From positions 1 to 43,783 of the forward strand of contig JAGIAA010000019.1 of NCBI GenBank assembly GCA_017745115.1: a stretch of 43,783 nucleotides of DNA. The letters are read 5' to 3'. The notes under the pieces are model-generated. The model was not told the DNA's origin and did not search any database. It saw only the letters and a list, made by a program, of their open reading frames with translations. This DNA comes from Sphingobium sp. Lineage in GTDB: Bacteria; Pseudomonadota; Alphaproteobacteria; Sphingomonadales; Sphingomonadaceae. Position 1 is the first letter of the stretch. Each line of letters opens with the position of its first letter. The translations under genes and the position numbers were made by a program. Shown here piece after piece: positions 33,291-42,153 of the stretch.

Positions 33291-35570
33291 ATGAGCCAGT
33301 CGTGGATATCCAGGCTGCGTGATCGCGAGGCAGAATTCGACGATGACGCCCAAGCCGGCCCCTCCCTGCCCGACGCCGAAGACAGCGCAGAAGCGCACGG
33401 CATGAGGCGCCCTCGCCGCTGGGCCAAATGGTTGATTCGCGGTATTTTCGCTATCGCCGCGGTCGCATGGTTGGGTGTCGTGGCGTGGAGCTTCCTTGAT
33501 CCTACGATCGGCGTCCGGATCGCGCCGTTCCTCGAGATCGTCATTCGCGTGTCGGCGCCCTTGGTGCTGGTCGTCGGCCTCGCCATCTTCGTGATGATGC
33601 TGGCCGGTCACTGGGACGGTGACGAGACCGGCCACAAGCTAAGCAGCGAAGAGGCGCGCGACGCGGCCAACCAGGCCGCACAGGCAGCCGCCCGTATTGC
33701 CGATGCGCATGCCCAGATGCTGAGCCAGACCAAGGCCTATGCCGCGGCCGCCGACCGCTCGGCCGGGGCCCTCCTCAGCGCCGTAACGAGCATCGACGAG
33801 CGCGGCGACAGTCTCGCCCGCACGACGGCAGCGTCGGTCCAGGCGCTGACGGCGTTGACCGAGCGCATGGACGCGTTCGACGAAGCGACGCCCAAGCTCG
33901 AGCGGCGTCTTTCGGAACTCACCGAAACGCTGGCCTGCCTGGGCGTCGAACTGCGCGAGCGTAGCACCTATCTCGAAACGCGCCTGAGGGAGGCATCCGC
34001 AGCCGCGGGCGAGACGCGCGACGAATTGATCGCTGCCGGCGACAGCCTCAACGACAAGCTCGCCAAGATGCGCCAGGGCGCCCGAGCGGCCGGCGAGGAG
34101 TTGGCGGGTCTCTCGGAACTGAGTTCGGCGCGGATCGATTTCACGCTCGACCGGGTGAACACCGTTCTCGAAGCCACCGAGCAGCGCATCGAAGCCCATA
34201 ATGAGTCCCTGACCCGCCTGGTCGAACGCAGCCGGGAAAGCGTGGAGACGAGCGCGCAGCATTCGCTCGACCGCTTCCTCGGCCATTGCAAGGAAATCGA
34301 GGCAACACTCGACACGCTCGACGGGCGGATCACGCAGCAATCCGACAAGGGGAGCGCGTGGCTCGAAAATGCCGCCGAGGGCGCGCAGGCGCTCGCGGCG
34401 CAGCTCGACACGCTCGAAAGCTCGGCACTGAGCCGTACCGAAAGGCTCGGCACGGCGATGATGGAGCTCTCGGTCGAAGCGCGGCGCCTGACCGACGCGC
34501 TGGTGGCCGGCGATCAAAGCTCCGAGCAACTGATCAAGCGCGCCGAGGGCCTGTTACTGGCGCTCGATTCAGGCGTGCGCGAGCTCGATGAGAGCGTGCC
34601 GGGCGCAATCGCGCGCGTCGAGGAACGTATCGCGTCTCTGCGCGCCCGGATTGCCGAAACGGCACCGGACATCGAAAGCGTGGACACGATCGCAAAGTCT
34701 GTCGCCGGTCGTCTGGAGGAGAGCTCGAAGCTGTCGGCCGAGCATGCTGCGACGCTGGATGATGCCCTCGCCCGCTCGCAGGTCGCGCTTGGCGACCAGC
34801 GGACCCAGGTGGAGGCGCTCGCCGATGCCATCGCTAAGGCCAGCGAGGGCGTATCGGCGCTGGCGGCCAAAGCCGGTCCGGAAATGGTCGAAGCCCTCGT
34901 GCGCGTGCGCGAGACAGCCGACGCCGCCGCCAGCAAGGCCAACAGCGCGATCATGGAGGTGATCCCTCAGGCCGCGGCAAAGTTGAGCGATGCAAGCAGC
35001 GTCGCGGTGCAGAACGCCGTCTCGGAGACGGTCGACAAACAGCTCGAGCGCCTGGCTGATGCCGCGAACCAGGCCGTCAAGGCGGCCAACGAAGCTGCGG
35101 CGGCGCTCGACAGCCAACTCAAGGCACTGCACGCGACCAGCGACCAGTTGGAGCGGCGCCTCGCCAATTCCGCCAAGAAGGGCGAGACGCAGGATCGCGA
35201 GCTGCTGACGAAGCGGTCGGGCGAGCTGATCGAGATGCTCAACAGCCGCTCCATTGATGTGTCGAAATGGCTGGGCCACGACATCAGCCAGGCCGAGTGG
35301 ACCGCCTATCTCAAGGGCGACCAGGGGCTCTTCGCGCGGCGCGCGGTCAAGATGCTGAGCTTCACGGATGCGCGGGCCGTCCGGCGCATCTACAAGGAAG
35401 ACGACGACTTCGCCGAGCATGTGAATCGCTATGTCCACGACTTCGAGACGCTGCTGAAGAGCGTGCTCGAAGCGAAGGACGGCAGTGCGCTGGCGGTAAC
35501 GATGCTCTCGTCCGATCTCGGCAAGCTCTATGTCGCGCTCGCGCAGGCGAGCGACCGGCTGAAGAATTAA
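33291..35570 (+). CDS. Two-TM, long coiled-coil protein with TipN-like architecture
   Basis: This 759-residue protein has a short charged N terminus, two membrane helices (about 46-68 and 79-105), then about 530 residues of heptad-rich Ala/Glu/Arg/Leu sequence, and a distinct C-terminal globular domain (about 640-759) with KWLGHDISQAEWTAYLKGD, FARRAVKML and SSDLGKLYVALAQASDRL. This layout matches the Caulobacter polarity protein TipN (two TM plus long coiled coil). I also recall the C-terminal domain from uncharacterised alphaproteobacterial coiled-coil proteins. The role in cell polarity or envelope organisation is inferred. ATG 33291 has AGGGGA 11 bases upstream. It diverges from the HPt-like gene. 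Confidence 0.7.
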   Translation: MSQSWISRLRDREAEFDDDAQAGPSLPDAEDSAEAHGMRRPRRWAKWLIRGIFAIAAVAWLGVVAWSFLDPTIGVRIAPFLEIVIRVSAPLVLVVGLAIFVMMLAGHWDGDETGHKLSSEEARDAANQAAQAAARIADAHAQMLSQTKAYAAAADRSAGALLSAVTSIDERGDSLARTTAASVQALTALTERMDAFDEATPKLERRLSELTETLACLGVELRERSTYLETRLREASAAAGETRDELIAAGDSLNDKLAKMRQGARAAGEELAGLSELSSARIDFTLDRVNTVLEATEQRIEAHNESLTRLVERSRESVETSAQHSLDRFLGHCKEIEATLDTLDGRITQQSDKGSAWLENAAEGAQALAAQLDTLESSALSRTERLGTAMMELSVEARRLTDALVAGDQSSEQLIKRAEGLLLALDSGVRELDESVPGAIARVEERIASLRARIAETAPDIESVDTIAKSVAGRLEESSKLSAEHAATLDDALARSQVALGDQRTQVEALADAIAKASEGVSALAAKAGPEMVEALVRVRETADAAASKANSAIMEVIPQAAAKLSDASSVAVQNAVSETVDKQLERLADAANQAVKAANEAAAALDSQLKALHATSDQLERRLANSAKKGETQDRELLTKRSGELIEMLNSRSIDVSKWLGHDISQAEWTAYLKGDQGLFARRAVKMLSFTDARAVRRIYKEDDDFAEHVNRYVHDFETLLKSVLEAKDGSALAVTMLSSDLGKLYVALAQASDRLKN

Positions 35571-35672
35571 GGCTGCTTTAGGCCGGCAAAGCCGGGCTGC
35601 CTCTGGAGGCTGATTCACCGGCCTTGAACCGCTCGTGATTGCGAGCCCGGCGGAGGCCGGATCAGACGCCCG

Positions 35673-35948
35673 TCACGCCGGCGGCGGATCGAAGAAGCGA
35701 TCGAAGCTGTGAATGGTGACCCATTCATAGGTGTAATTGAGCCAGAAGATCAGGAACAGGATCGCCGCGACGATCGAGGTGCGCAACACGACGCGCCAGA
35801 AGCTGAAGTGCGGTGGCGCGCTGTCCGCCTGCCCCGGCACCGTCTCGACCTCGACATCGCGCTTGATGCGTGCCTCGAACGGCAGGACGAGGAACAGGCT
35901 CAGAAACCAGAACAGGAAATAGATAGCGGCGATCGTCTGCGGTTTCAT
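35673..35948 (-). CDS. DUF1467-family membrane protein
   Basis: This 91-residue protein has two membrane helices (about 5-25 and 54-74) joined by a loop with VETVPGQADSAPP. The N-terminal IYFLFWFLSLFLVLPFEARI is the DUF1467 hallmark. Its role is unknown. It starts nine bases after the rnj stop and is the last gene of the leftward nuo-birA-coaX-rnj string, an order I recognise from other alphaproteobacteria. Confidence 0.85.
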   Translation of the reverse strand: MKPQTIAAIYFLFWFLSLFLVLPFEARIKRDVEVETVPGQADSAPPHFSFWRVVLRTSIVAAILFLIFWLNYTYEWVTIHSFDRFFDPPPA

Positions 35949-35957
35949 GGCGCGCCG

Positions 35958-37601
35958 TTATAGCTGCACGATCGTCACGTCGACGATCGGCTTCTTGCCC
36001 GTCCAGCTCGTCGCGACCCGCCGCACGGCCAGACGCGCGGATTCGCGAATCGCCTCGATGTCCGCCTTGCGGCTCGCGGTCTTGAGTGCATTGAGCAACG
36101 CTTCATGTGCATCTTCCATGAAACTCTCGAGATCTTCCTCGACTGGGACGCCCTTCATGCGGATCTCGGCACTGCCCGTCATCTGCAGCTTGGCCGAGAG
36201 CGCGAAGCCGACACTGATATGGCCATGCTGCATGAGCTTGCGGCGGTCGTTCATCGTGAGGCCGTCGGCCGGCAGGATGACATCGCCATCGAGCACAAGA
36301 CGCCCGGCATGCACTTCAGTGATCTTTTCAGGCCCATCGGGCGCGAGCCGGACGACATCGCCATTCACCTGGACGATGGTGCGCTTGATGCCGTTCGCAT
36401 GGCCGAAACGCGCCTGCTCGGCCATATGACGCAGCTCGCCATGAACGGGCACGAGGATTTCCGGCCGGATCCAGCCATACATGGCTTTGAGTTCGGGCCG
36501 GCCGGGATGCCCGGAGACGTGCACATGGCTCTGCCGCTCGGTGATCATGCGGACATTCTTGGCCGCCAGCGCATTCTGGATGCGGCCTATGGCTTGCTCG
36601 TTGCCCGGAATCTGGCGCGAGGAGAAAATGACAACATCGCCCGCGCCAAGCTGGATCGGATGCGCGTCGAAGGCGATGCGGGCGAGCGCGGCTCGCGGCT
36701 CGCCCTGCCCGCCCGTCGCGATGATCATCACGTCGCGCGCGGGCAGGTCCATGACATCGTCCATGTCGATCAGCTGCGGCAGGTCGGCGAGATAGCCGCA
36801 GCTCTTCGCGATCTTGACGATGCGGTCCAGCGATCGTCCGGCGAGACAGAGCTTGCGGCCCGTTGCGCGCGCGACCTCGCCCAGAGTCTGCAGCCGTGCG
36901 GCGTTGGAGGCGAAAGTGGTGACCAGTACACGGCCATGTGCGCCCTTGACCGCCTCCAGCAGGCCCGCCTTGACCGATCCTTCCGATCCGCTCGGGTTTT
37001 CGTTGAAGACATTGGTGCTGTCGCAGACGAGAGCCAGCACACCGGCATCGCCGATCGTGGTGAGCTCGTCGGCCGTTGCGGGAACCCCCAGCAGCGGATC
37101 GTCGTCCAGCTTCCAGTCGCCGGTATGGAAGATGCGGCCGAACGGTGTCTCCATCAGGAGCGCATTGCCCTCGGGGATCGAGTGCGCGAGCGGGACATAG
37201 CGGAAGGTGAATTCGCCGAGGCTGAACGGTACCTCTTCCTCGATGACGTTCAGCTCGATCTTATCGGCAAGGCCCTCCTCGTTCAGCTTCTCGCGGATGA
37301 GGCCAGCGGTGAACGGCGTTGCATAGAGCGGCACGCCAAGATCGAGCGCCAGATAAGGCACGGCGCCGATATGGTCCTCATGGCCATGCGTCAGCACGAT
37401 GCCGAGCAGATCGTCGCGATGTTCCTCGATGAAGCTGACGTCGGGCATCACCACATCCACGCCCGGGCAATTCTCGTCACCGAAGAGCACGCCCAGATCC
37501 AGCATCACCCATTTGCCGCGGCAACCGTAAAGATTGAGATTCATGCCGATCTCGCCCGACCCGCCGAGGGCCAGGAAAAGCAGTTCGTCGCCGGGTATCA
37601 T
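35958..37601 (-). CDS. rnj: Ribonuclease J
   Basis: This metallo-beta-lactamase/beta-CASP ribonuclease of 547 residues has THGHEDHIGA (71-80) as the di-zinc site, HTGDWKLDDDP, the CDSTN motif of the beta-CASP domain and the late HVSGHPGRPEL. RNase J has 5'-3' exo- and endonuclease activity in mRNA turnover and rRNA maturation. ATG 37601 shares its A with the coaX stop (TGATG), so translation is coupled. Confidence 0.96.
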   Translation of the reverse strand: MIPGDELLFLALGGSGEIGMNLNLYGCRGKWVMLDLGVLFGDENCPGVDVVMPDVSFIEEHRDDLLGIVLTHGHEDHIGAVPYLALDLGVPLYATPFTAGLIREKLNEEGLADKIELNVIEEEVPFSLGEFTFRYVPLAHSIPEGNALLMETPFGRIFHTGDWKLDDDPLLGVPATADELTTIGDAGVLALVCDSTNVFNENPSGSEGSVKAGLLEAVKGAHGRVLVTTFASNAARLQTLGEVARATGRKLCLAGRSLDRIVKIAKSCGYLADLPQLIDMDDVMDLPARDVMIIATGGQGEPRAALARIAFDAHPIQLGAGDVVIFSSRQIPGNEQAIGRIQNALAAKNVRMITERQSHVHVSGHPGRPELKAMYGWIRPEILVPVHGELRHMAEQARFGHANGIKRTIVQVNGDVVRLAPDGPEKITEVHAGRLVLDGDVILPADGLTMNDRRKLMQHGHISVGFALSAKLQMTGSAEIRMKGVPVEEDLESFMEDAHEALLNALKTASRKADIEAIRESARLAVRRVATSWTGKKPIVDVTIVQL

Positions 37602-38392
37602 CAGGCTTTGAGGCTCCGCTGGTAGAGGATGGCGAGGCCATCGATAGTGAGGTCCGGCACGATGGCGTCGAACAGATCGGTCTTCTCGTTGAAGAGGACG
37701 GCGAGGCCGCCGGTCGAGATCACCTTGGCCGGGCGGCCGATCTCCTGGCGCATGCGGGCGACGAGGCCCTCCATCATCGCGACATAGCCCCAGAATACGC
37801 CGATGAGCATCTGGCTCTCGGTGGTCCGTCCGATGACGCTGCCATCCTCGGGTGCTGAGATGGCGATGCGAGGCAGCTTGGCGGCATTGTTGACCAACGC
37901 ATCGAGACTGAGGTTGATCCCCGGCGCGATGATGCCGCCCTTATAGGCGCCCGAATAGTCGATATGGTCGAATGTCGTCGCCGTGCCGAAATCCACCACG
38001 ATGAGATCGCCGTCATAGGCGGCGTGCGCGGCAATGGCATTGACGGCGCGGTCGGCGCCGAGCGTTTGCGGCATGGGCACATCGACATTGATGTGCCACT
38101 CGACCGGCGGCTGTCCGGCGATGAGCGGTTCGACCTTGAAATATTTCTGGGCAAGCACCTGAAGATTGTGGAGCGCGCGTGGCACCACGGTCGAGATGAT
38201 GACCGCCTCGACGTCGCTCATCCTGAGCCCTTCGAGACTGAGCAACTGGTTGATCCAGACGGCATATTCGTCACCCGTGCGCCGCGGGTCGGTCGCAATA
38301 CGCCAGCGAGCGCGGATATCGCGCGCGCCGCCGGTCAGGTCGACCAGGGCGAAAACGACGTTGGTGTTCCCGGCATCGATGGCGAGCAGCAT
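37601..38392 (-). CDS. coaX: Type III pantothenate kinase
   Basis: CoaX phosphorylates pantothenate, the first step to CoA. The protein has 263 residues, with the ASKHA motif [18 protein letters not shown] at the N terminus, [11 protein letters not shown] in the centre and [15 protein letters not shown] following. I start at ATG 38392, which has AAGGACCAAGGG upstream; ATG 38410 is an alternative adding six residues. The stop overlaps the rnj start by one base. Confidence 0.95.
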   Translation of the reverse strand: MLLAIDAGNTNVVFALVDLTGGARDIRARWRIATDPRRTGDEYAVWINQLLSLEGLRMSDVEAVIISTVVPRALHNLQVLAQKYFKVEPLIAGQPPVEWHINVDVPMPQTLGADRAVNAIAAHAAYDGDLIVVDFGTATTFDHIDYSGAYKGGIIAPGINLSLDALVNNAAKLPRIAISAPEDGSVIGRTTESQMLIGVFWGYVAMMEGLVARMRQEIGRPAKVISTGGLAVLFNEKTDLFDAIVPDLTIDGLAILYQRSLKA

Positions 38393-38429
38393 ATGCCCTT
38401 GGTCCTTCATGGCGTGGCGGCGCGTGCGA

Positions 38430-39143
38430 TCAGAGGAAGCCGACATCGCCGCTGTAGACGACCTGTGTCGATCCGTCGTCCAGTCCCAGTAGCAGCGCAC
38501 CATCCTCCGCAACACCCTCAAAACGGCCCGTGAGGCGGGAATCTGCGCCAATCTGCGCGGAAAGCCGGGTGCCGTAAGGGTGAGCCGCTGCCAGCCAAGC
38601 GGTACGAACCGGTGCGAATCCCTCAGCGCGCCAGCGAGCGAGCCACACGTCGAAACTGGCGGCAAGCGCGTCGGCCGCAATGCCCACATCGATACCTTGC
38701 CCGCCCGGCAAGTCCGAAAGGGCGACGGTCTCCCTGCCCTCGATCCGTGGCGCGCTGACGATATTGACGCCTACGCCCACAATCAGGGCAGCGCCGACCC
38801 GCTCCAGCAGGATACCGGCGACCTTCGCGGCTCCCGCCATCAGGTCGTTGGGCCATTTGAGCGTCAAGTCTGCATCCGGGACCAGATCTGTCAGCGCCTG
38901 ATGAAGCGCCACGCCGATGAGCAACCCCAGCCCCGAGACGGGCGGATCGCCCGCCCGTAGCCGGATCAAAGTCGAGGCCTGGAGATTGCCGGCACCATCC
39001 TGCCAATCGCGGCCAAGGCGTCCGCGCCCGGCCGTCTGCCGCTCTGCGCGAAGCCAATGTCCTTCATCCCAGCCCTGCCCGGCCAGCTCGACCAGATCTG
39101 CGTTGGTCGAGCCGGTCTCGGGGATGGTGGTGATGCGGCTCAG
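38430..39143 (-). CDS. birA: Biotin--[acetyl-CoA-carboxylase] ligase, apparent CTG start
   Basis: This biotin protein ligase of 237 residues has no N-terminal DNA-binding domain. Essential motifs are ETGSTNADL (9-17), GRGRLGR (39-45, biotinyl-AMP loop) and KWPND (96-100, catalytic Lys96), then GVGVNI. The first standard start codon in this frame (TTG at 38969) would delete the biotin-binding loop, so the true start is upstream. No ATG, GTG or TTG is in frame as far back as I can follow into nuoN. CTG 39143 gives [14 protein letters not shown], the expected family N terminus, and overlaps the nuoN stop as CTGA. A sequencing error (ATG to CTG) is the main alternative. Confidence 0.85.
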   Translation of the reverse strand: MSRITTIPETGSTNADLVELAGQGWDEGHWLRAERQTAGRGRLGRDWQDGAGNLQASTLIRLRAGDPPVSGLGLLIGVALHQALTDLVPDADLTLKWPNDLMAGAAKVAGILLERVGAALIVGVGVNIVSAPRIEGRETVALSDLPGGQGIDVGIAADALAASFDVWLARWRAEGFAPVRTAWLAAAHPYGTRLSAQIGADSRLTGRFEGVAEDGALLLGLDDGSTQVVYSGDVGFL

Positions 39144-40579
39144 AACAGCGACGCCGCCGCCGCTGCGCTGGCGGAGCCGAGCAGCGGATTCAGCAAATAG
39201 CCGAATACGATGACAACGGCACAGGCGGTGATGATGCTGAAGTCGACGGGATTGCGACCCCGCGCCAGCTCGCCCGACGGCGCATCGAAGTACATCGTCT
39301 TGATGATTTTCAGATAATAGAAAGCGCCGATCACCGATGCCGCGATGCCGAGCGCTGCCAGTAAGGTGAGATGCGCACCGACCGCTGCGTCGAACACCAG
39401 GAACTTGGCCCAGAAGCCGAACAGCGGCGGGATACCCGCAAGGCTGAACATGAAGATTGCCAGAGCGGCGGCGAGACCGGGTCGCACCTGCGACAGACCG
39501 GAAAGGCTGGAAATGCTCTCGACGGCGTTGCCGTCCTCGTCCTTCATCTGCAGGATGCAGGCAAAGCTGCCGACGGTCATCACGATATAGATGGCGAGAT
39601 AGCTCATCAGCGCCGCGACGCCGGCGGGCGTACCGGCAGCAAGGCCGATGAGCGCAAAGCCAACATTGTTGATCGACGAATAAGCGAGCAGCCGCTTCAC
39701 ATTGCTCTGGTTGATTGCCGCGACCGCGCCGAGCACGATCGACGCGAGCGCCAGGAAGATCACGATCTGCTGCCAGCTATGCCCGCTCGGACCCATGGCG
39801 ACCACGGCAACGCGCGTCGTGAGCGCGAGTGCCGCGACCTTGGGAGCGCTGGCGAAGAAGGCCGTGACCGGGGTCGGCGCGCCTTCATACACGTCGGGCG
39901 TCCACATGTGGAACGGCACGGCGCTGATCTTGAATGCCAGGCCCGCGAGTACGAAGACGAGGCCGAAGATCTGGCCCTTGCTCATGCCCGTCGACATGGC
40001 TTGTGCGACACCGGCGAAGCTGGTCGTGCCCGAGAAGCCGTAGAGCAGCGACATGCCGTAAAGCAGGATGCCGCTGGCGAGGCCGCCGAGCACGAAATAC
40101 TTCAGACCCGCTTCGGCCGAGCGCACGTCGCGGCGCATGAAGCTCGCGAGCACATAGGCCGAGAGGCTCTGCAGCTCGAGGCCGACGTAGAGCGTCACGA
40201 AATCGACAGCGGACACCATGATCGACATGCCGATCGCCGAGAGCAGGACCAGCACCGGATATTCGGCGCGGCAGCCCCCTTCCCGCTCGAAGAAGCGGGG
40301 CGTGAGGATGAGGCAGGCTCCCGCAGCGCCGAAGATCAGCACCTTGGCATAGGCGGCGAAGGCATCGGCCCGATAGAGGCCGGAGAAAACCTCCACATTG
40401 CTGTGCGTGTCGGGATGTCCGGCATGGGCACCCGCCAAAACGAGGGCAAAGACGGCGATCCAGTTGACGGCGCGGATCGACTTGTCACCGGCATAGGCCG
40501 CGATCAGCATGAGAATGAGCGCCACCGCCGAGAGCAGGACCTCGGGGAAGATGGCGGCGAGGATGTGCGGATCGTACAT
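39140..40579 (-). CDS. nuoN: NADH-quinone oxidoreductase subunit N
   Basis: This proton-translocating membrane subunit of complex I, 479 residues, has about 14 TM segments. It contains VTLYVGLELQSLSAYVLASF with the key TM5 Glu, the TM7 Lys stretch VLAGLAFKISAVPFHMWTPDVYEGAPTPVTAF, and INQSNVKRLLAYSSINNVGF. The ATG 40579 shares its A with the nuoM stop. The C terminus ends in a poly-Ala stretch ([11 protein letters not shown]). Confidence 0.97.
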   Translation of the reverse strand: MYDPHILAAIFPEVLLSAVALILMLIAAYAGDKSIRAVNWIAVFALVLAGAHAGHPDTHSNVEVFSGLYRADAFAAYAKVLIFGAAGACLILTPRFFEREGGCRAEYPVLVLLSAIGMSIMVSAVDFVTLYVGLELQSLSAYVLASFMRRDVRSAEAGLKYFVLGGLASGILLYGMSLLYGFSGTTSFAGVAQAMSTGMSKGQIFGLVFVLAGLAFKISAVPFHMWTPDVYEGAPTPVTAFFASAPKVAALALTTRVAVVAMGPSGHSWQQIVIFLALASIVLGAVAAINQSNVKRLLAYSSINNVGFALIGLAAGTPAGVAALMSYLAIYIVMTVGSFACILQMKDEDGNAVESISSLSGLSQVRPGLAAALAIFMFSLAGIPPLFGFWAKFLVFDAAVGAHLTLLAALGIAASVIGAFYYLKIIKTMYFDAPSGELARGRNPVDFSIITACAVVIVFGYLLNPLLGSASAAAAASLF

Positions 40580-42153
40580 CAGTGCGCCTCCCCGTGCTGA
40601 ACTTCGCCATGGGTAGCCTCGCCATGCGCTGCATGTGCCGCGATGTCGCTGACCTTGCCCATGACCAGGCGCGCGTCGCCTTCCGGACGGGCACGCTCGG
40701 TGCGGGCCACGATGCTGGCGACATTGGCGCGCATCGGCGCAAGGAAGCTCTCGGGATAGACCCCCATCCAGAGCACGGCGAGACCGATCGGCACGAGCAT
40801 GACCAGCTCGCGAATGTTCAGGTCTGGCATGGCGCGGACGTCGTCCTTGACGAGGTCGCCGAACACGACGCGGCGATAGAGATAGAGCATGTAAGCGGCA
40901 CCCAGGATGATGCCGGTGGTGCTGACCAAAGCCACCCAGCTGGACGCCTGGTAGACGCCCATCAGCGCAAGCAGTTCGCCGACGAAGTTGGACGTGCCCG
41001 GCAGGCCCACCGAAGCCATGGTGAAGAGCATGAACAGCAGCGCATAGCGCGGCATGTTGATCGCAAGGCCGCCATAACGGTCGATCTCGCGGGTATGGAG
41101 ACGATCATAGATGACGCCGACGCAAAGGAACAAGGCGCCCGAAACGAGGCCGTGGCCGAGCATGACCATCATCGCACCTTCAAGGCCCTGCTGGTTGAAG
41201 GCGAACAGGCCCACCGTGACGATCGCCATGTGCGCGACGGACGAGTAAGCGATCAGCTTCTTCATGTCCTGCTGAACGAGGGCGACGAGGCTCGTATAGA
41301 CCACTGCGACCATCGACAGGCCGAAGACCAGCCAAGCGAAATGTGCCGAGGCCTCCGGGAACATGGGCAGCGAGAAACGAATGAAGCCGTAGCCGCCCAT
41401 CTTCAGTAGCACGCCGGCCAGGATGACGGAGCCCGCCGTCGGCGCCTGCACGTGCGCGTCGGGCAGCCAGGTATGCACAGGCCACATCGGCATCTTGACA
41501 GCGAAGCTCGCGAAGAAGGCCAGCCAGAGCCAATATTGCGCGGCGACCGGGAAGTCGTAGGCCATCAAAGTCGGGATGTTCGTCGAGCCGGCTTCCTGCA
41601 CCATCCACAGCATGGCGATCAGCATCAGCACCGAGCCGAGCAGCGTGTAGAGGAAGAATTTGTAGCTCGCGTAGATGCGGTCGACACCGCCCCAGATACC
41701 GATGATCAAGTACATCGGAATGAGGCCGGCTTCGAAGAAGATGTAGAAAAGGAAGATGTCCTGCGCAGTGAAGACGCCGATCATCAGCGTCTCCATGAAC
41801 AGGAACGCCGCCATATATTCGCCGACACGCTTCTCGATCGCTTCCCAGCTCGCGAGAATGCAGATGGGCATGAGAAAGACCGTCAGCGCGATCAGCATCA
41901 GCGCGATGCCGTCGATGCCCATGGCCCACGCGAAACGCCCGAAGATCGGCGCATATTCGGTGAACTGCCACTCTGGGGCACCGGGGGCCTGGTCGAACGC
42001 CTTCCAGATCACGATGCCGAGCACGAGATCGACGAGCGTCGCGCCGAGCGCGATCCAGCGCGCCTGCTGCGCGGGCACGAACAGGCAGGCAATCGCGCCG
42101 AACATCGGCACCGCGAGCATAAGCGAAAGGATGGGGAAGCCTAGCTGGTTCAT
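40579..42153 (-). CDS. nuoM: NADH-quinone oxidoreductase subunit M
   Basis: This antiporter-like complex I subunit of 524 residues has [20 protein letters not shown] with the TM5 Glu, and [30 protein letters not shown] with the TM7 Lys; both are needed for proton pumping. The C terminus is unusual: after the last helix it ends in [18 protein letters not shown], six His in 18 residues. ATG 42153 overlaps the nuoL stop as ATGA. Confidence 0.97.
   Translation of the reverse strand: MNQLGFPILSLMLAVPMFGAIACLFVPAQQARWIALGATLVDLVLGIVIWKAFDQAPGAPEWQFTEYAPIFGRFAWAMGIDGIALMLIALTVFLMPICILASWEAIEKRVGEYMAAFLFMETLMIGVFTAQDIFLFYIFFEAGLIPMYLIIGIWGGVDRIYASYKFFLYTLLGSVLMLIAMLWMVQEAGSTNIPTLMAYDFPVAAQYWLWLAFFASFAVKMPMWPVHTWLPDAHVQAPTAGSVILAGVLLKMGGYGFIRFSLPMFPEASAHFAWLVFGLSMVAVVYTSLVALVQQDMKKLIAYSSVAHMAIVTVGLFAFNQQGLEGAMMVMLGHGLVSGALFLCVGVIYDRLHTREIDRYGGLAINMPRYALLFMLFTMASVGLPGTSNFVGELLALMGVYQASSWVALVSTTGIILGAAYMLYLYRRVVFGDLVKDDVRAMPDLNIRELVMLVPIGLAVLWMGVYPESFLAPMRANVASIVARTERARPEGDARLVMGKVSDIAAHAAHGEATHGEVQHGEAH

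Noticed and set aside
36105..37625. 506-codon plus-strand frame opposite rnj
   Set aside because: Shadow of ribonuclease J, whose metal site and coupling to coaX are clear.
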